Source of the DNA: a virus
Length of the DNA stretch: 64,000 nucleotides
Direction: 5' to 3' (one strand)
Virus record (IMG/VR): IMGVR_UViG_3300035670_000132
Coordinates: 1-64,000 of that record
The position numbers and the translations under genes were made by a program. Positions 62,680-64,000 of this stretch are shown one piece after another. Numbering within the stretch: the first letter of the stretch is position 1; each line of letters starts with the position of its first letter. Under the pieces are notes generated by a model. That model did not search any database and had not been told where the DNA came from. It was given only the letters and a program-made list of their open reading frames with translations.

Positions 62680-63162
62680 ATGAAACAGAAGCATATAGAC
62701 GCATTCATGAAGACTGCTGAGGTCTTTGCCGACTTGAGCACTGCGAAACGCAAGAAAGTTGGTGCGATTATCGTCAAAGACAATCGCATCATCTCTATCG
62801 GCTACAATGGCACACCTAGCGGATGGGACAACAACTGCGAAGACAAGATTTATACTTCGCCGTGGCAATCTGAATTCGATGACATCGAGAACGAGACGTA
62901 TACGCTGAAGACAAAGCCAGAAGTAATACATGCAGAACAAAATTGTTTGGCGAAATTAGCCAAGTCAACTGAGAGCGGAGACGGAAGTTCCATGTTTGTG
63001 ACTTGCGCTCCATGCATGGAGTGTGCTAAAATGATCGCTCAGTCTGGAATAAAAAACGTCTACTATCGTGAAGCGTATCGCTCAACTGACGGTGTAGATT
63101 TCCTACATAAGTGTAATGTACATGTTGAAAAGGTGACTATCGATGGCAACAAAACAGAGTAA
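62680..63162 (+). CDS. cd: dCMP deaminase
   Basis: The 160-residue protein has zinc-binding motifs HAEQN (His84, catalytic Glu86) and TCAPCMEC (Cys109, Cys112), in the cytidine/dCMP deaminase family; T4 Cd has 193 residues. N-terminal AKRKKVGAIIVKDNRIISIG and YNGTPSGWDNNCED are characteristic of dCMP deaminases. It converts dCMP to dUMP, feeding thymidylate synthesis. The 3' end overlaps the next gene by 20 bases. Confidence 0.94.
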   Translation: MKQKHIDAFMKTAEVFADLSTAKRKKVGAIIVKDNRIISIGYNGTPSGWDNNCEDKIYTSPWQSEFDDIENETYTLKTKPEVIHAEQNCLAKLAKSTESGDGSSMFVTCAPCMECAKMIAQSGIKNVYYREAYRSTDGVDFLHKCNVHVEKVTIDGNKTE

Positions 63163-63514
63163 GAACAAAGTTCTCACTGAAGAGTCTACGAAGTATGAGA
63201 GTCTGATTGGATACAAAGAAAAGACTGGCGAACCAGCTTCAGTTCTAGACTTTATGGATCTAGATGAGTCTGAGCGACTTTCTGCTGAACAGCGAGACGA
63301 TGTTGAGTGGAAAAAGCATTGGGTTGGCATGCCAGAGTTTGTGCAAGAAGACAATCCAGCATACAAAAAACTGATTGTGTCTTTTCGTAATAAAGAAGAT
63401 TATGAGGAGTTTGCAAAACTCATTGGTCAGCCGTTGACTGAGAAAACAAAGACCATCTGGCATCCAAGGCTAGATCGCGAAGCTAACTCTCTTCTACGAT
63501 GGGTAGTTGAATGA
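63143..63514 (+). CDS. Conserved phage hypothetical protein (123 aa)
   Basis: The protein has a basic start and a compact C-terminal domain: WKKHWVGMPEFVQEDNPAYK, KLIVSFRNKEDYEEFAKLIG, QPLTEKTKTIWHPRLDREAN. I recall this MPEF ... IWHP pattern in marine phages beside ParB-like or DNA-modification genes, but no function is established. It overlaps both neighbours (20 bases upstream, four downstream), so it belongs to the same operon as the deaminase and the methyltransferase-like gene. Confidence 0.7.
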   Translation: MATKQSKNKVLTEESTKYESLIGYKEKTGEPASVLDFMDLDESERLSAEQRDDVEWKKHWVGMPEFVQEDNPAYKKLIVSFRNKEDYEEFAKLIGQPLTEKTKTIWHPRLDREANSLLRWVVE

Positions 63515-64000
63515 ATCTTTTGACAGACAAAAAGTGGAATCTATTCGAAGAGTTTTTGTCTGACTATTCTTCTCTGTTCGACATCGATAAGAATAAGTCA
63601 AAAGAGCTTCTAAGAAGCGGTGAATTGTTTACTCGATTGACTGACTTTTGGTACGAAAAGCTGCACCAAAACGATCTAAATTCTGCATATAAAGTGTATG
63701 ATGACGAATACTATTTCGTTGACATTTTCAATTGCTATGTCACTTACAGTCGTGAATACATCAAGAGAATTCTAAAGAGTAAAGCATATGACGATCTCAA
63801 ATCAATCGAATCATATGTTGACATTGGATGCGGCTTGAGCTATAGTACGTGTGCATTGAAGCAAATTTTTCCTAACGCTAAAGCGTATGCGATAAACATC
63901 AAAGACACTAAGCAATGGAAATTCTGCGAGATGATGGGCAAGCGATATGATTTCACTTTGCTAGAATCTGTTGATGATATCAAGCATGACGTTGATCTTG
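63511..64000 (+). CDS. SAM-dependent methyltransferase-like protein, 3' end outside window
   Basis: The frame is open from the ATG at 63511 to the window edge (about 163 codons). It begins MNLLTDKKWNLFEEFLSDYS. Near residues 107-130 SYVDIGCGLSYSTCALKQIF and PNAKAYAINIKD form motif I and the acidic end of the second strand of a class I SAM methyltransferase (VDIGCGxxYS). The preceding region is helical, as in several small-molecule and sugar methyltransferases. Substrate cannot be told from the visible part. Confidence 0.7.
   Translation, partial: MNLLTDKKWNLFEEFLSDYSSLFDIDKNKSKELLRSGELFTRLTDFWYEKLHQNDLNSAYKVYDDEYYFVDIFNCYVTYSREYIKRILKSKAYDDLKSIESYVDIGCGLSYSTCALKQIFPNAKAYAINIKDTKQWKFCEMMGKRYDFTLLESVDDIKHDVDL

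Noticed and set aside
1-64000. tRNA genes, integrase, attachment sites and insertion sequences
   Set aside because: None could be recognised by eye on either strand; there is no gap larger than about 100 bases between genes.

Overview
The window is a contiguous piece of the genome of a T4-like myovirus (contractile-tailed phage). Every gene I accept (57, two of them cut by the window ends) lies on the + strand, packed with overlaps or gaps of a few bases. The gene order in the right half (13-14-15-16-17-18-19-20 ... 67-68-21-22-23-3-uvsY-uvsW-55-47-46) is the T4/marine cyanophage core order. A peptide deformylase, an Hc1 histone-like protein, a DUF4815 giant structural protein and the fibre ending shared with cyanophages point to a marine relative of the cyanophage group. 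No photosynthesis gene or tRNA is visible, and the host cannot be named from this window.

Layout. 1-15.5 kb: baseplate genes: a gp5 hub protein with a Hint domain in place of a lysozyme, an Hc1-like protein, gp25, gp6, gp7, gp8 and a 2010-residue DUF4815 protein. 15.5-33.9 kb: an accessory fibre and receptor-binding region. It holds a 1554-residue repetitive fibre, six tandem paralogues with a jelly-roll plus LamG-like architecture, a 2-oxoglutarate/Fe(II) oxygenase-like protein, an ILEI-like protein, a fibre with an S74 self-cleaving chaperone, an AT-rich beta-propeller protein, and a papain-like cysteine protease with a C-terminal membrane segment. 33.9-43.2 kb: neck, terminase, sheath, two tail-tube paralogues and portal. 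43.2-51.7 kb: an island of seven genes between portal and prohead core, including a collagen-like protein with 56 unbroken Gly-X-Y triplets. 51.7-55.6 kb: prohead core, protease, scaffold and major capsid. 55.6-64 kb: gp3-like protein, then recombination, late sigma factor and nucleotide metabolism genes, ending inside a SAM methyltransferase.

Regulation is readable. Boxes matching the T4 late promoter TATAAATA precede gp25, gp8, the S74 fibre gene, gp13, gp18, the second gp19, the 528-residue island gene, gp67, gp22, gp23 and gp3, and the cognate sigma factor gp55 is encoded at 58.6 kb. A consensus sigma-70 promoter (TTGACA, 17 bp, TATAAT) precedes uvsY and marks the change from late to early/middle genes. 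Two intrinsic terminators follow the second gp19 and gp23. The most striking control element lies before gp13: a perfect 16-bp inverted repeat whose loop carries the late promoter and whose right arm contains the Shine-Dalgarno sequence, so only transcripts started at that promoter would expose it.

Functional names rest on motif and synteny recognition by eye; no database search was run.
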